A stretch of DNA of 58,487 nt from Terriglobales bacterium (lineage in GTDB: Bacteria > Acidobacteriota > Terriglobia > Terriglobales > Acidobacteriaceae): the NCBI GenBank assembly GCA_015655585.1, contig JAATEV010000048.1, forward strand, positions 1 through 58,487. Reading direction: 5' to 3'. Shown piece by piece: positions 8,523 through 18,200 of the stretch. Every line of letters begins with the position of its first letter. The stretch's first letter is position 1. Both the position numbers and the translations under genes were made by a program. The notes under the pieces are model-generated. The model was not told the DNA's origin. It ran no database searches and saw only the letters and a list, made by a program, of their open reading frames with translations.

Positions 8523-9740
8523 ATGCAACTCTCTTTACGAACAGGAATGCTTGTGGCGGTCTCTGCGGCATCGTGCCTGCTTACCGCCTGCCGTCAGGCG
8601 GCGGTCGCAGCCGTGGATGTGCCCGTCGTACCCACGGCAACCGTGCGCCCTGCAAATCTCGCGAGTGAGCTGGTCCTGACGGCAGAGTTCATTCCGTATC
8701 AGGACGTAGACGTCATGGCAAAGGTCGCAGGCTACGTGAAGAACATCCGCGTGGATATAGGCGATCACGTCCGCGAGGGCGACCTCCTCGCAACGCTCGA
8801 AGTGCCGGAGCTTCAGGACGAGCAGGCAAAGGCCGCAGCAGGACTGGCCGCAGCCAAGGCCAACATCATCACCGCACAGGCTGCCGTAAAACGGGCCGAG
8901 GCCACTGCAAACATCGCCCATCTCTCGTTCCAGCGAATTCAGGACGTATCCATCAAGCAACCCGGCCTCGTGCCGAAGCAGGAGGTCGATGTAGCGCAGG
9001 CTCACGACCTCGAAGCCGCGGCGCAACTGGCCAGCGCGCAGTCGGCCCTTCAGTCCGCCGAGCAGGCGCAGATACAGGCCGACTCCGAGCGTTCCCGCGC
9101 AAGCGCCATGTTGCAGTACGCCACCATTCGAGCCCCGTTTACCGGCGTCATCACCAAACGATACGCCAACACAGGATCGATGATTCAGGCGGGCATCTCC
9201 TCCCAGACGCAGGCCATGCCCGTTGTGCGGATCGCTCAGAACAGCCTGCTGCGCCTGATCCTTCCCGTACCTGTAAGTGCAGTGTCGGATGTTCACAACG
9301 GCGATCCTGTCAGCGTGAACGTAACAACGCTTGGCCGCACCTTCCCCGGAAAGATCACGCGCTCCGCCGACACTCTCGCCACCACCACCCGCACCATGGA
9401 CACCGAAGTCGATGTCCCGAACCACGACGGCACGCTCGTACCCGGCATGTATGCGGAGGTTCGTCTGCATCTGGCGACCCATCCGAATGTCCTGAGCGTT
9501 CCCGTCGATGCCGTCGATGGCCTCGGCACAACCGTGCAGCACGTCTATCTCGTTCGCAACGGCGAGCTGCATCTGGTCAAAGTGTCCGTAGGCCTGCAAA
9601 CGTCCACGCAGGTAGAGATTCTCTCTGGCGTGCAGAGCGGCGACCAGGTTGTCGTAGGCAGACACAGCGGCCTGTCGGACGGCGAGAAGGTAACGTCTCA
9701 CGCGGCATCGTATGAATCCGATTCAAGCTCCCACAGCTAA
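8523..9740 (+). CDS. RND efflux periplasmic adaptor (membrane-fusion) lipoprotein
   Basis: A 405-residue protein. The N-terminus has a lipobox (LLTAC, Cys about residue 24), so it is probably lipid-anchored. The barrel-sandwich halves are visible around VDVMAKVAGYVKNIRVDIGD (about residues 60-80) and IRAPFTGVITKRYANTGSMI (about 200-220), separated by an alpha-hairpin rich in Ala and Gln. Beta-barrel and membrane-proximal domains follow (LVPGMYAEVRL; VQSGDQVVVG). It links the inner-membrane permease downstream to the TolC-like channel upstream; a Shine-Dalgarno-like AGGA precedes the start. Confidence 0.94.
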   Translation: MQLSLRTGMLVAVSAASCLLTACRQAAVAAVDVPVVPTATVRPANLASELVLTAEFIPYQDVDVMAKVAGYVKNIRVDIGDHVREGDLLATLEVPELQDEQAKAAAGLAAAKANIITAQAAVKRAEATANIAHLSFQRIQDVSIKQPGLVPKQEVDVAQAHDLEAAAQLASAQSALQSAEQAQIQADSERSRASAMLQYATIRAPFTGVITKRYANTGSMIQAGISSQTQAMPVVRIAQNSLLRLILPVPVSAVSDVHNGDPVSVNVTTLGRTFPGKITRSADTLATTTRTMDTEVDVPNHDGTLVPGMYAEVRLHLATHPNVLSVPVDAVDGLGTTVQHVYLVRNGELHLVKVSVGLQTSTQVEILSGVQSGDQVVVGRHSGLSDGEKVTSHAASYESDSSSHS

Positions 9741-9768
9741 CTTTTTCTCCGCATAAGGAACCCTTGTC

Positions 9769-12700
9769 ATGTCTGGATTCGCCATACGAAATCCCTATCT
9801 GATCGTCGTGCTGTGCTTTCTCGTCATGATCCTCGGCGCTGTCAGCACCGCCGACATGCCGGTGGATATGTTCCCGCCCATCGATCTTCCCGTAGTGGCC
9901 GTGGCGACCTTTTATTCCGGAATGCCGCCCCAGCAGATCGAGACGAACATCACCTACCATCTCGAACGCATGTTCACGCTAGCCAGCGGCATCGACCACA
10001 TGGACTCCCGCTCGCTCCCCGGAGCCAGCCTCATCAAGGTCTACTTCCGCGCCGGAACCAACCCCGACGCTGCGGCCTCATCCATCGCAACGCTCGCCAT
10101 GAGCGACATGCGCGACATGCCTCCCGGCACCTATCCGCCCATCGTCCTCAAGCAGGACGCATCCAGCCTTCCCGTAGCGCTCGTAACCCTCAGCGGCAAC
10201 GGACTCGACGAAAGCACCCTGAAAGACGTAGGCCAGAACTTCGTCCGCAACCAGCTCGCCGGTGTCCCCGGAGCGTCCGTGCCCCAGCCCTTCGGCGGAC
10301 GTTGGCGGCAGATCATGCTCTACGTCGATCCCTTCAAACTTGAAGCGAATCAACTCAGCCCCATGGACATGGTGCGGGCCGTCAACGACGCGAACGTTAT
10401 CCTCCCCGCGGGCGACGTACAGGTAGGCCGTTACGACTACAACATCTACACCAACTCCATGCTCAAAGGCCCGGACGACATCAGCCAGGTTCCATTGAAG
10501 ATGTCAGGGCAGTCGCCCGTGCGCGTAGGCGATGTAGCCGTTCCCAAAGACGCCTTCTCCCTGCAATACAACATCGTGCGCGTCAACGGAGCCCGCGCCG
10601 TCTACGTGCCCGTCTTCAAGCAAGGCGGCGACTCCAATACCATCGCCATCGTCAACGGCGTCCAGACCACCCTGAAGAAGCTCTACGATGTCCCCTCGAC
10701 CCTGCAAACCAGCGTAGTCTTCGACCAGTCCCGCTTCGTCAAAACCGCCATCGAAACCCTCATGCATGAGGGCGGCATCGGCCTCTTCCTTACCTGCCTG
10801 ATGATTCTCATCTTCCTCGGCAGTATGCGCGCCACCCTGGCCGTCTTCTTCTCCATCCCTCTCTCGCTGCTCACCACCTTCTTCGTCCTGCACCTCGCCG
10901 GAAGCTCCATCAACAGCATGGTGCTCGGCGGTCTTGCGCTTGCCTTGTCGCGACTCATCGACAACTCCGTCGTAGTCCTCGAAAACATCTTCCGTCATCT
11001 CGAAGCGGGCGAAGCCGCCGCCGTAGCCGCCGAAAAAGGCGGCCGCGAAGTGGCCTTGCCTGTACTCGCCGGAACCCTCACCACCGTAGTCGTCTTCTTT
11101 CCCGTAACTCTCCTCTACGGAGTCAGCCGCTTCCTCTTCACCGCGCTCGCCCTCGCAGTAGTCATCTCTCTCTTCGCCTCGTACTTCGTGGCCCTTACAG
11201 TAGTGCCTCTGTTCTGCGCGCGCTTTATCAAGAGCGCCCACGGCGAAGCAAGCCACGAGCCGAACCACGAAGCCGGAAGGGAACTGGCCTCTCCAAAGAA
11301 ACAGAGCTTCGGAGAAATATTCAACGCACGCTTCACCGTCGGCTTCGAAGCCCTACTCACTCGCTACGACACGCTCGTGGCACAGGTATTGGAATGGCCG
11401 CGAGCCACCCTGGGAATCTTCGCCATCGTCTTCCTGTTGAGCCTTCTGTTATTCCCGTTCTTAGGACTGTCCTTCTTCCCACGCACCGACCCCGCGCAGT
11501 TCGTCATCAACTTCAAAGCCCCATCCGGCACCAAGCTCGAAGCCACCGAGCAGGAGACCGCGCACCTCGAATCCCTGATCCGCCAGATCGTCTCCAAGCA
11601 CGACATGGGCATGATCGTCTCCAACCTCGGCCTCGACCCCGGCTTCTCCGCCTTGTTCTCGCCCAACTCCGCCATGCACACCGGCTTCATGCAGGTCGCC
11701 CTCAACCCCGACCACGAGACCAGTAGTTTCGACTACATCCGCGAAGTAAAGCGCAAGATGGCCACCGACATGCCTGAGCTGCAAGCCTTCTTCTCGACTG
11801 GCAGCCTCGTAGATGGCGTCCTCAACATGGGCTCGCCCGTGCCCATCGATGTCCGCATCACCGGCACGGACATGACCGGCGACTACAACTTCGCCCAGAA
11901 GATCGCCGCCGAGATCCGCAAGATCCACGGCGTAGCCGACGTCTACATCCCGCAGGACATCGACTATCCCTCACTCCGTCTCACCGTGGACCGCACCCGG
12001 GCCAGCGAACTGGGCCTGACAGAAAAAGAGGTCGTCTCCAACGTCATCACCGCACTGACCTCCAACCAGATGATCGCCCCCAGCATCTGGATCGACCCCA
12101 AGAGCGGCAACAACTACTTCCTCACCGTCATGTACAAGGAAGGCCAGGTAAAGTCCCTCGACGACCTCAAGGCGATCCCACTCCACGGAGCCAACATCAC
12201 CCGGCCCACCCGGCTCGACATGGTGGCCAGCATCGAGCAGTTCAACGCCCCCACCGAGATGGACCACACTCAGATCCGCCGTTCCGTAGACGTCTACGTC
12301 CGACCTGAGCAGGAAGACCTCGGCCGCATCGCCACCGCCATCCATCGTATTCTCGATACCACCCAGCCGCCCCACGGCATCGAAGCCACCCTGATGGGCA
12401 GCGTCGAATCGATGAGCGCCTCCTTTCACAGCTTCGCCATCGGACTCATCCTCTCCGTCGTCCTGCTCTACCTGATTCTCGTAGCGCAGTTCCGCTCGTT
12501 CCTGGACCCGTTCATCATCCTGCTGGCCCTGCCTCCAGCCATCACCGGAGTCCTGCTGGCGCTCTTGCTCTGGGGAACCACTCTCAACGTCATGTCGCTG
12601 ATGGGAGTCGTCATGCTGGCCGGAATCGCCCTCTCGAACAGCATCCTCATCGTCGAATTCGCCCACCACCTCATCAAGGAAGGAATGGCCGCCCGCGAAG

Positions 12701-12918
12701 CCATCGTAAGCTCCTGCCGAGTACGCCTGCGCCCCATCCTGATGACCTCGCTGGCCACCCTCATCGGCCTCCTGCCTATGGCACTAAAGCTAGGAGAGGG
12801 CAGCGAGTCCTACGCCCCCTTAGCCCAGGCCCTGATAGGCGGCCTGGCCATGTCGGTCCTCATGACCATATTCCTCGTCCCCGCAGGCTTCTTCCTGGCT
12901 TATCGCGACCACGCTTAG
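9769..12918 (+). CDS. RND efflux permease (AcrB/HAE1-like)
   Basis: A 1049-residue inner-membrane pump of normal RND length, with 12 predicted transmembrane segments in the 1+5+1+5 pattern and two large periplasmic loops. TM4 carries LIDNSVVVLENIF where AcrB has VDDAIVVVEN, so the second relay aspartate is Asn. TM10 has ALSNSILIVEFAH, so the relay lysine position of AcrB is Ser. This variant relay occurs in many RND subfamilies. It exports drugs or other toxic compounds using the proton gradient together with the preceding adaptor and TolC genes. It is the last gene of the operon. Confidence 0.95.
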   Translation: MSGFAIRNPYLIVVLCFLVMILGAVSTADMPVDMFPPIDLPVVAVATFYSGMPPQQIETNITYHLERMFTLASGIDHMDSRSLPGASLIKVYFRAGTNPDAAASSIATLAMSDMRDMPPGTYPPIVLKQDASSLPVALVTLSGNGLDESTLKDVGQNFVRNQLAGVPGASVPQPFGGRWRQIMLYVDPFKLEANQLSPMDMVRAVNDANVILPAGDVQVGRYDYNIYTNSMLKGPDDISQVPLKMSGQSPVRVGDVAVPKDAFSLQYNIVRVNGARAVYVPVFKQGGDSNTIAIVNGVQTTLKKLYDVPSTLQTSVVFDQSRFVKTAIETLMHEGGIGLFLTCLMILIFLGSMRATLAVFFSIPLSLLTTFFVLHLAGSSINSMVLGGLALALSRLIDNSVVVLENIFRHLEAGEAAAVAAEKGGREVALPVLAGTLTTVVVFFPVTLLYGVSRFLFTALALAVVISLFASYFVALTVVPLFCARFIKSAHGEASHEPNHEAGRELASPKKQSFGEIFNARFTVGFEALLTRYDTLVAQVLEWPRATLGIFAIVFLLSLLLFPFLGLSFFPRTDPAQFVINFKAPSGTKLEATEQETAHLESLIRQIVSKHDMGMIVSNLGLDPGFSALFSPNSAMHTGFMQVALNPDHETSSFDYIREVKRKMATDMPELQAFFSTGSLVDGVLNMGSPVPIDVRITGTDMTGDYNFAQKIAAEIRKIHGVADVYIPQDIDYPSLRLTVDRTRASELGLTEKEVVSNVITALTSNQMIAPSIWIDPKSGNNYFLTVMYKEGQVKSLDDLKAIPLHGANITRPTRLDMVASIEQFNAPTEMDHTQIRRSVDVYVRPEQEDLGRIATAIHRILDTTQPPHGIEATLMGSVESMSASFHSFAIGLILSVVLLYLILVAQFRSFLDPFIILLALPPAITGVLLALLLWGTTLNVMSLMGVVMLAGIALSNSILIVEFAHHLIKEGMAAREAIVSSCRVRLRPILMTSLATLIGLLPMALKLGEGSESYAPLAQALIGGLAMSVLMTIFLVPAGFFLAYRDHA

Positions 12919-12955
12919 ACCATCTCGCCACCAGCAACAAACCACGCACCAACCA

Positions 12956-12997
12956 CCGTGGAAATGCCATCCAGCTAATGGGACAGCATTTCCACGG
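12956..12997. terminator. 12-bp inverted repeat after the efflux operon
   Basis: CCGTGGAAATGC (12956-12967) and GCATTTCCACGG (12986-12997) are perfect inverted repeats with an 18-base loop, 38 bases after the permease stop. There is no following T-run, so it may be a transcript-end or stability hairpin rather than a classic intrinsic terminator. Confidence 0.5.
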
Positions 12998-13035
12998 CAC
13001 AACAATTATGTCTGATAACACATATTATGTATACA

Positions 13036-13082
13036 ATGACGGGATAATCATTTCCCAGGGACTCATAAGTCCTTCCCGTCAT
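13036..13082. promoter_or_regulatory. hairpin in the leader of the PEP-CTERM gene
   Basis: ATGACGGGA (13036-13044) pairs with TCCCGTCAT (13074-13082), and an inner GGACT/AGTCC hairpin sits inside. It lies about 105 bases upstream of the PEP-CTERM start in a 268-base gene-free stretch. A short open frame across it lacks coding features. A role as a 5' leader structure is possible; it matches no riboswitch I know. Confidence 0.35.
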
Positions 13083-13186
13083 GTAACCCGCAAAGAATCA
13101 GCAGCTTGCATAGTTTTGCATCTTGTTCGGCAGGACATGATTTGCTACCCTGATCTGGTTCTTATCTCCAAGGAGTACCTTCCCCC

Positions 13187-13729
13187 ATGAAAGCCTCGTT
13201 CTGGACTCTAGCAGTCTTTCTGCTTCTGCCTGCCCTTTGTCAGACTGCCTCGGCTACACCTGTTACCTGGACTCTTCAGGACGTCACCTTCTCTGACGGT
13301 GGGACCGCTAGCGGTTCCTTTACCATCGATCTCAACCGAGGCCAGATTCTAAACTGGGACATCGAAACTACGACGGGCACATCGTTGGCTGCTTTCGACT
13401 ACACCCCTTCAACCGCAAACGCATACGAGTCTTCCAATACGGAGCTCTTCTTTAAATCCATCAACCCTGTTACCGGTCCTTATGGCACTTCTTCCAGCCT
13501 TCTGTTCTTGTACTTTCAGGACCCGCTGACCAACGCCGGAGGCACCATCGATCTCACGAGTCAGGGCTACCAGTGCGATAACTGTGCACCCTTCCGTACC
13601 GTTACAGGGGGCGATGTCACCACGGATGTACCCGCATCGGCAGTACCGGAACCTTCCAGCGGCTTCCTAACCCTCAGCTCGATGCTCCTGATCGGTATTG
13701 GGCTCTTTACTCGCCGTTTCGTGGCATAA
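13187..13729 (+). CDS. PEP-CTERM sorting-signal protein
   Basis: A 180-residue secreted protein with a signal peptide (about residues 1-22, ending SATP) and a C-terminal PEP-CTERM tail: VPEPSSGFL, a hydrophobic helix (SMLLIGIGLF) and a basic end TRRF. The tail directs processing by an exosortase; none is encoded in this window. The central part is a beta-rich domain starting with TWTLQDVTFSDGGTASGSF, common in such proteins. An AAGGAG ribosome-binding site precedes the ATG. Its partner is probably exopolysaccharide or cell surface. Confidence 0.88.
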   Translation: MKASFWTLAVFLLLPALCQTASATPVTWTLQDVTFSDGGTASGSFTIDLNRGQILNWDIETTTGTSLAAFDYTPSTANAYESSNTELFFKSINPVTGPYGTSSSLLFLYFQDPLTNAGGTIDLTSQGYQCDNCAPFRTVTGGDVTTDVPASAVPEPSSGFLTLSSMLLIGIGLFTRRFVA

Positions 13730-13751
13730 GCCACCCCACCCTCACCCTGAC

Positions 13752-13787
13752 CAAAGAAAAGTCCTCTTCCTAGGGGACTTTTCTTTG
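13752..13787. terminator. bidirectional intrinsic terminator
   Basis: CAAAGAAAAGTCC (13752-13764) pairs with GGACTTTTCTTTG (13775-13787) around a short loop. The stem has A-rich and T-rich flanks on both sides, suitable for termination in both directions, and it lies between the convergent PEP-CTERM gene and thiS. Confidence 0.8.
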
Positions 13788-13817
13788 TGAAGAAGCGGCA
13801 TTAGAAAACACCGTTTA

Positions 13818-14048
13818 CTAGTCTACCACTCCGCAGCCGCCCCCCACAAAGTGAACAACTTCCAGCTTATCCCCTTCTGAAAGAATAGTTTGAGGCCATC
13901 CAGCCCGCGGAACGATCTCGCCATTGTGCTCAACCGCTACCCGATCGCCCTGCAAGCCGAGCTCGGCAACAAGCTGGTCAAGGCTGGAATCCCTGGAAAG
14001 TGAATCAAAAATACGGGACTGGCCATTCAGAACAAGCGTCAAAGACAT
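13818..14048 (-). CDS. thiS: ThiS sulfur carrier protein with C-terminal extension
   Basis: A 76-residue ubiquitin-fold protein. It has the ThiS pattern: LVLNG at the start, a central helix [25 protein letters not shown] and the C-terminal [14 protein letters not shown]. ThiS donates sulfur for the thiazole of thiamine through a thiocarboxylate on its terminal Gly-Gly. Here the frame continues past the glycines with CGVVD before the stop, so the carrier would need trimming or would be inactive. No other thiamine genes adjoin it; thiD is 38 kb away. The start is supported by a GGAGGAG site just upstream. Confidence 0.85.
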   Translation of the reverse strand: MSLTLVLNGQSRIFDSLSRDSSLDQLVAELGLQGDRVAVEHNGEIVPRAGWPQTILSEGDKLEVVHFVGGGCGVVD

Positions 14049-14061
14049 ATCTCCTCCAGCC

Positions 14062-14123
14062 TGACAGGTCTTTTCCTATAAGCTCGCCCGTTATCAGACG
14101 CAGCCCCTCGCAGAAACCTGTCA
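14062..14123 (-). promoter_or_regulatory. structured leader upstream of thiS
   Basis: TGACAGGT (14062-14069) and ACCTGTCA (14116-14123) form an 8-bp closing stem immediately upstream of the thiS ribosome-binding site. Farther upstream are an inverted repeat TTACGC/GCGTAA and a perfect CTCTCTAT/ATAGAGAG hairpin (14188-14210). The conserved TPP-riboswitch core sequences are not visible, so this is an unassigned leader. The stretch 14049-14325 holds no gene. Confidence 0.35.
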
Positions 14124-14325
14124 AGCATTAAAATCCCTAAATCCATATCAATCAACAAGATCGCCGTGGCGTAACAGTTCCCTTACGCTCTCTATAATAG
14201 AAATAGAGAGAACAACACAGCAAGCTGGAGGCGGCAGGAGCTTCCTCCCCCACCGCCTACCATCAAAGTCCAAGCCTAACTCCTATGTTTCGAAGACTTT
14301 GCACAACTTTAGCGGGGAGGGGGGA

Positions 14326-15180
14326 CTACCCGTTAGCCAGTTCCCTCGCCCGCTGGGTGGCCCGTTTTACAGCCTTAATTAAAGTGACGCGCAGCCCACC
14401 CTCTTCCAGCTCCAGAATGCCGTCCACGGTACAGCCCGCCGGTGTGGTCACCGCGTCCTTCAGCAGAGCCGGGTGGTAGCCGGTCTCCAGCACCATCCGC
14501 GCCGAGCCCAGTGTGGTCTGAGCCGCCAGCAGCGTGGCAACGTCCCGAGGCAGCCCAACGTTGACCCCCGCCTCCGCCAGCGCCTCGATGATGATGTAAA
14601 GGAACGCCGGTCCCGATCCCGAGAGCCCAGTCACAGCGTCCATGTGCTTCTCATCCACGACCACCGTCCGGCCCACCGTCTGAAAGATCCGCTGCGCCAC
14701 CGCCATCTGCTCCGGCGAAACAAACCGCCCTGCGCACAGCGCCGTGATTCCCGCCGCCAGCATCGCCGGGGTGTTCGGCATCGCCCGTACCACCGCCAGA
14801 TCGCACCCGGCAGCGTCCTCGATGCTCCGCGTCTTCACCGACGCCGCAAAGGATAGCAGCATCTTGCCCGGAGTCAGTGCCGGACGGATCTCTTCCACCA
14901 GTCCCGGCACCTGGATAGGCTTCACGCCCAGCAGAATCACGTCCGCCTGCCGAGCGGCCTCCAGGTTGTCCGTCGTAACCTCAACACCGAACTGCGCCGA
15001 AAGGGCCTGCGCCCTCTCCGGATGCTGTACCGTGGCAAAGATCTGCTCCGACGCCAGCAGGTTGTTCTTCAGGAACGCCTGCAGCAGGATGCCGCCCATC
15101 TTGCCCGCACCAAGAACTGCAACGCGTACTCCCGGCATGGAGGGGGCCGGACTCAAAGACTGATAGCTTTCATCGCTCAT
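14326..15180 (-). CDS. proC: pyrroline-5-carboxylate reductase
   Basis: A 284-residue enzyme for the last step of proline synthesis (NAD(P)H-dependent reduction of 1-pyrroline-5-carboxylate). The Rossmann motif is VAVLGAGKMGGILL (about residues 19-32). VVRAMPNTPAMLAAGITALC and the C-terminal signature AVTGLSGSGPAFLYIIIEAL followed by DAVTTPAGCTVDGILELEEG match the family (quoted in part). The length is normal. There is no obvious operon partner. Confidence 0.96.
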   Translation of the reverse strand: MSDESYQSLSPAPSMPGVRVAVLGAGKMGGILLQAFLKNNLLASEQIFATVQHPERAQALSAQFGVEVTTDNLEAARQADVILLGVKPIQVPGLVEEIRPALTPGKMLLSFAASVKTRSIEDAAGCDLAVVRAMPNTPAMLAAGITALCAGRFVSPEQMAVAQRIFQTVGRTVVVDEKHMDAVTGLSGSGPAFLYIIIEALAEAGVNVGLPRDVATLLAAQTTLGSARMVLETGYHPALLKDAVTTPAGCTVDGILELEEGGLRVTLIKAVKRATQRARELANG

Positions 15181-15214
15181 CCCAAAAGGCTATCAGAGGA
15201 GGCAGAGTAATTTC

Positions 15215-18200
15215 TCAGTTTCCTCCGGCAGCCGCTCCACGAACTCTCCTTATATAGCGATTCGCCGCTCCCGGAGTGGGTAGATTGTTTGTCACCGACG
15301 CCCCGCTGGCATGAGCCTTGGTTAACCCTCCGGTAAGCGTAATCCCAGTGCCGGAGACCTGAACCCCCACCGCGTGCGCCTTTGTCAGCGGAGCGGAGAC
15401 CGTAAGCGCCAAGCCGCCTCCTCTGCGACCAGCAGCAATCACCGCGGTCTCAGCATTTGTGCCGCTGTCGATCGTAATGACCTGACCGGGCCGGAAGCCC
15501 ATAGCACTGGCCACCGAAATGGAGGTAGCGCCAGCGTTGGTGGCCGCGCTCACCGTGGTCGCCCCCGGCGTGCCGACCGACGCAATCACGGCGGTCTCCA
15601 GATTCGCTCCTGAGTCGATCAGGATCGTCTGGCCAGCGTCAAAGCCCATCACGCTGGCAACCTTGATGTTGTTCGCTCCGCCGACCGAAGCCGCCGTCAG
15701 CACGGACGCGGCCTGCGTCAGGAAGTCCGTGCAGTTGCTGTCGGTATCGAGACCATCCGGGAAGCGCCCCGCGCTCAAACCACCCGGCCCAGGCTCCGGC
15801 ACGAAGCAGCCGCCCTTCCCTGCACCGGAGATCGTATGGTATCCCTCTGCGGCCCACGGATCGACCACCAAGCCGTAGTTCAGGCTGTCGACCACCAGAC
15901 CGACTCCATCGCGCAGAACCATGTTGCCCGCATTGGCCGAGAGCGCCGGGCCTCCGAACCACTGGCTCGGAGCTGGTGTCCCCTGATAGCCCGCCGTAGT
16001 CACCGAGGCGTCGCGTACCACCGCGTCGATCGCGTGCTCCTTCGCAAGCGGACTGTCCAGCGTAATTCCCGTACCAAGCGGCTGAACCGGCTCATCGCTC
16101 GAATGGGCAAAGGCCGTCGCAGGCTGGAAGCTGATCCCGGTGCCGCGATCACTGAAAGGAAGATTCGATGCATGGTTGAACCGGAGCGGAGCGGTCAGCT
16201 CCAGCCCGGTGCCCGGATCAACAACCTCATCGCCGTTGTTATGGGCTGCGGCAAGGGCAGGAGTGAACTCCACGCTGGTGCCGTTAGGAGCCTGTGCCCC
16301 GACGGCGGTAATCGTCAGTGTCTCCTGCTTCGTGGGTGCGCCGAGGACGATCTTATCGCCCACGGCAAAGCCATTCGCGCCGCGAACCCGGATGCTGGTC
16401 GCACCAGCGGAAGCATTTCCTGCCAGTGACGAGCGACTGGCTCGCGTACCGACGCTCTTGACCGTGACCGTCTCGATGCCGTGGCCGACGCTGTCAATAT
16501 CCAGTCGGATCGTGTCGCCAGCCGAGATATTCGTCACCGACGTTACCTTGATGTTCGTCGCTCCAGCCGGAGCATCCATCCCAAGGAAGGCCTGCGTACC
16601 CGGCTTGCCGATGGCCGTAATCGTGGCCACCTCATACTTTTCGCGGGACTGTGCGACAGTCGGATAGGTAGCGCCGTAGCCGAGCGCGATCTTCTCGCCC
16701 ACCACAAAGCCGTTCACGCTGGTGACCGGCACGTTGGTCGAACCGGCAGGAATCGTGATCACCGGGCCGTCAGGAAGAGGCTGCCACAGCGTCGTACCGG
16801 GAGCGGCTGCTGTACCAACGTTCGCGATCTTGCGTGTCTCCACAGCCGAGCCCAAGTCAATGCTGATCGTATCGCCCGCCGTCATGCCGGTCGTGCTTCT
16901 CACGTAGAGTGTCGCATCGCCTACACGAGCCGAAGTCGTCAGACCGGAGTTCGAGAGGCCAAGCAGGTAGAAGCCTCCAGCCGCCAGCTTCGTTCCGGCC
17001 GGAACCTTCACCGTCGAAAAGATCGCCTGCTGGGTCGAGTGCGCCGTCAGAGTCCAGTTGGAGATATCGACGTCGCTGGAGCCTGCGTTGTACAGCTCGA
17101 TAAAGGAGTTGGTCGTATTCGCTGGAGAGCTGCTGCCAATGCGGAATTCATTGATCTTTACCGGGCTGACGTTCCGTACCTTCTCCGTCGTCGTCTCCGT
17201 TAGCTTCTGGCCGCTGGCCGAGTTCGTCCACGAAGCATCACCGACCAGATCTCCATTGAACGCCGCTGGCCCCGAGGTGATCTTGAAGATAGCGCTCACA
17301 CTAGCCCCCGGAGCCACGGGATCAGAAAACGTCTTGGCAGTCTCCGTGCCGCCAGAGACAACCGCACTCCACTGCCGCCCCGGCACCGAGATGCTCAGCC
17401 GGACGTCCGCCGCAGGTGCATCCGAGGTATTCGTGAACGTCAGGGTCGTCTCCTGCGATGAGCCCGGCGCAAACGTCTGAACTCCCGGCGGAGCAGCAAC
17501 CGCCGACGCCGGCGCCAGACTCAGCCGCTGCACGCCGTACCCGGCAGCGACGACATTGGCCTGCACAAGCTGGTCGGTAGCGTCCGTCGGGAAGGTGCCC
17601 GCGGCCGTCATCGCGCCCTCGTAGAACGTGCCCTGCGAACTGTTGCTGTTGTCCCCACCATTGCCCAACAGGATCGCCCCCTGCTTGCGCATCGGGTCAT
17701 AGGTCCCGTTGATGCGTGTCCCGTTGAACATCACCGACAGTGCTCCCCGCTGTGCATCGCCTCCCATAGAGGTCCAATGGTGCGGCTCGCCCTTGGCGAT
17801 CGCAGTCACAAACCGCCAATTGATACTCGGCAGGTCGGCGCAAAGCTTCGAGCCATCTGCATTCACGCAGCCAACCAGGTTGTTCTCCTGATCGGTCATC
17901 ACCCAGGGGCCGGGAGCGTTGCCGTGATACCAGCCCGTCGAGTCGCCGTAGTAAGTCGTCTCCATGGTGCCGTTACCGTCGTCGCGGCTGTCGATCTCGG
18001 CGTTGCCATAATCGAAGCAGCAGCCGGAGTTGTGATGCAGTCCATTAATGACCCAGTACTGCCCTTCGGCCTGATCGTCCACCGCAGTTCCCTTCACATC
18101 GTTCTGGCGCAGCCCCATGCCCGGCGCGATATAAACGCCGTAGACCTTGTGCCCCAGGATCGTCACCGGAGCCATATCGGCGATCGGGAGATTGTCGAAC

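Noticed and set aside
10504..11268. A 254-codon minus-strand frame, very Gly/Glu/Asp-rich
   Set aside because: Antisense of the RND permease; the composition is that of a shadow.
12978..13190. A 70-codon frame upstream of the PEP-CTERM gene
   Set aside because: No coding features; it crosses the hairpin leader and ends in the PEP-CTERM start.
14049..14330. TPP riboswitch before thiS
   Set aside because: The conserved core blocks of the TPP riboswitch are not in the required order on the minus strand.
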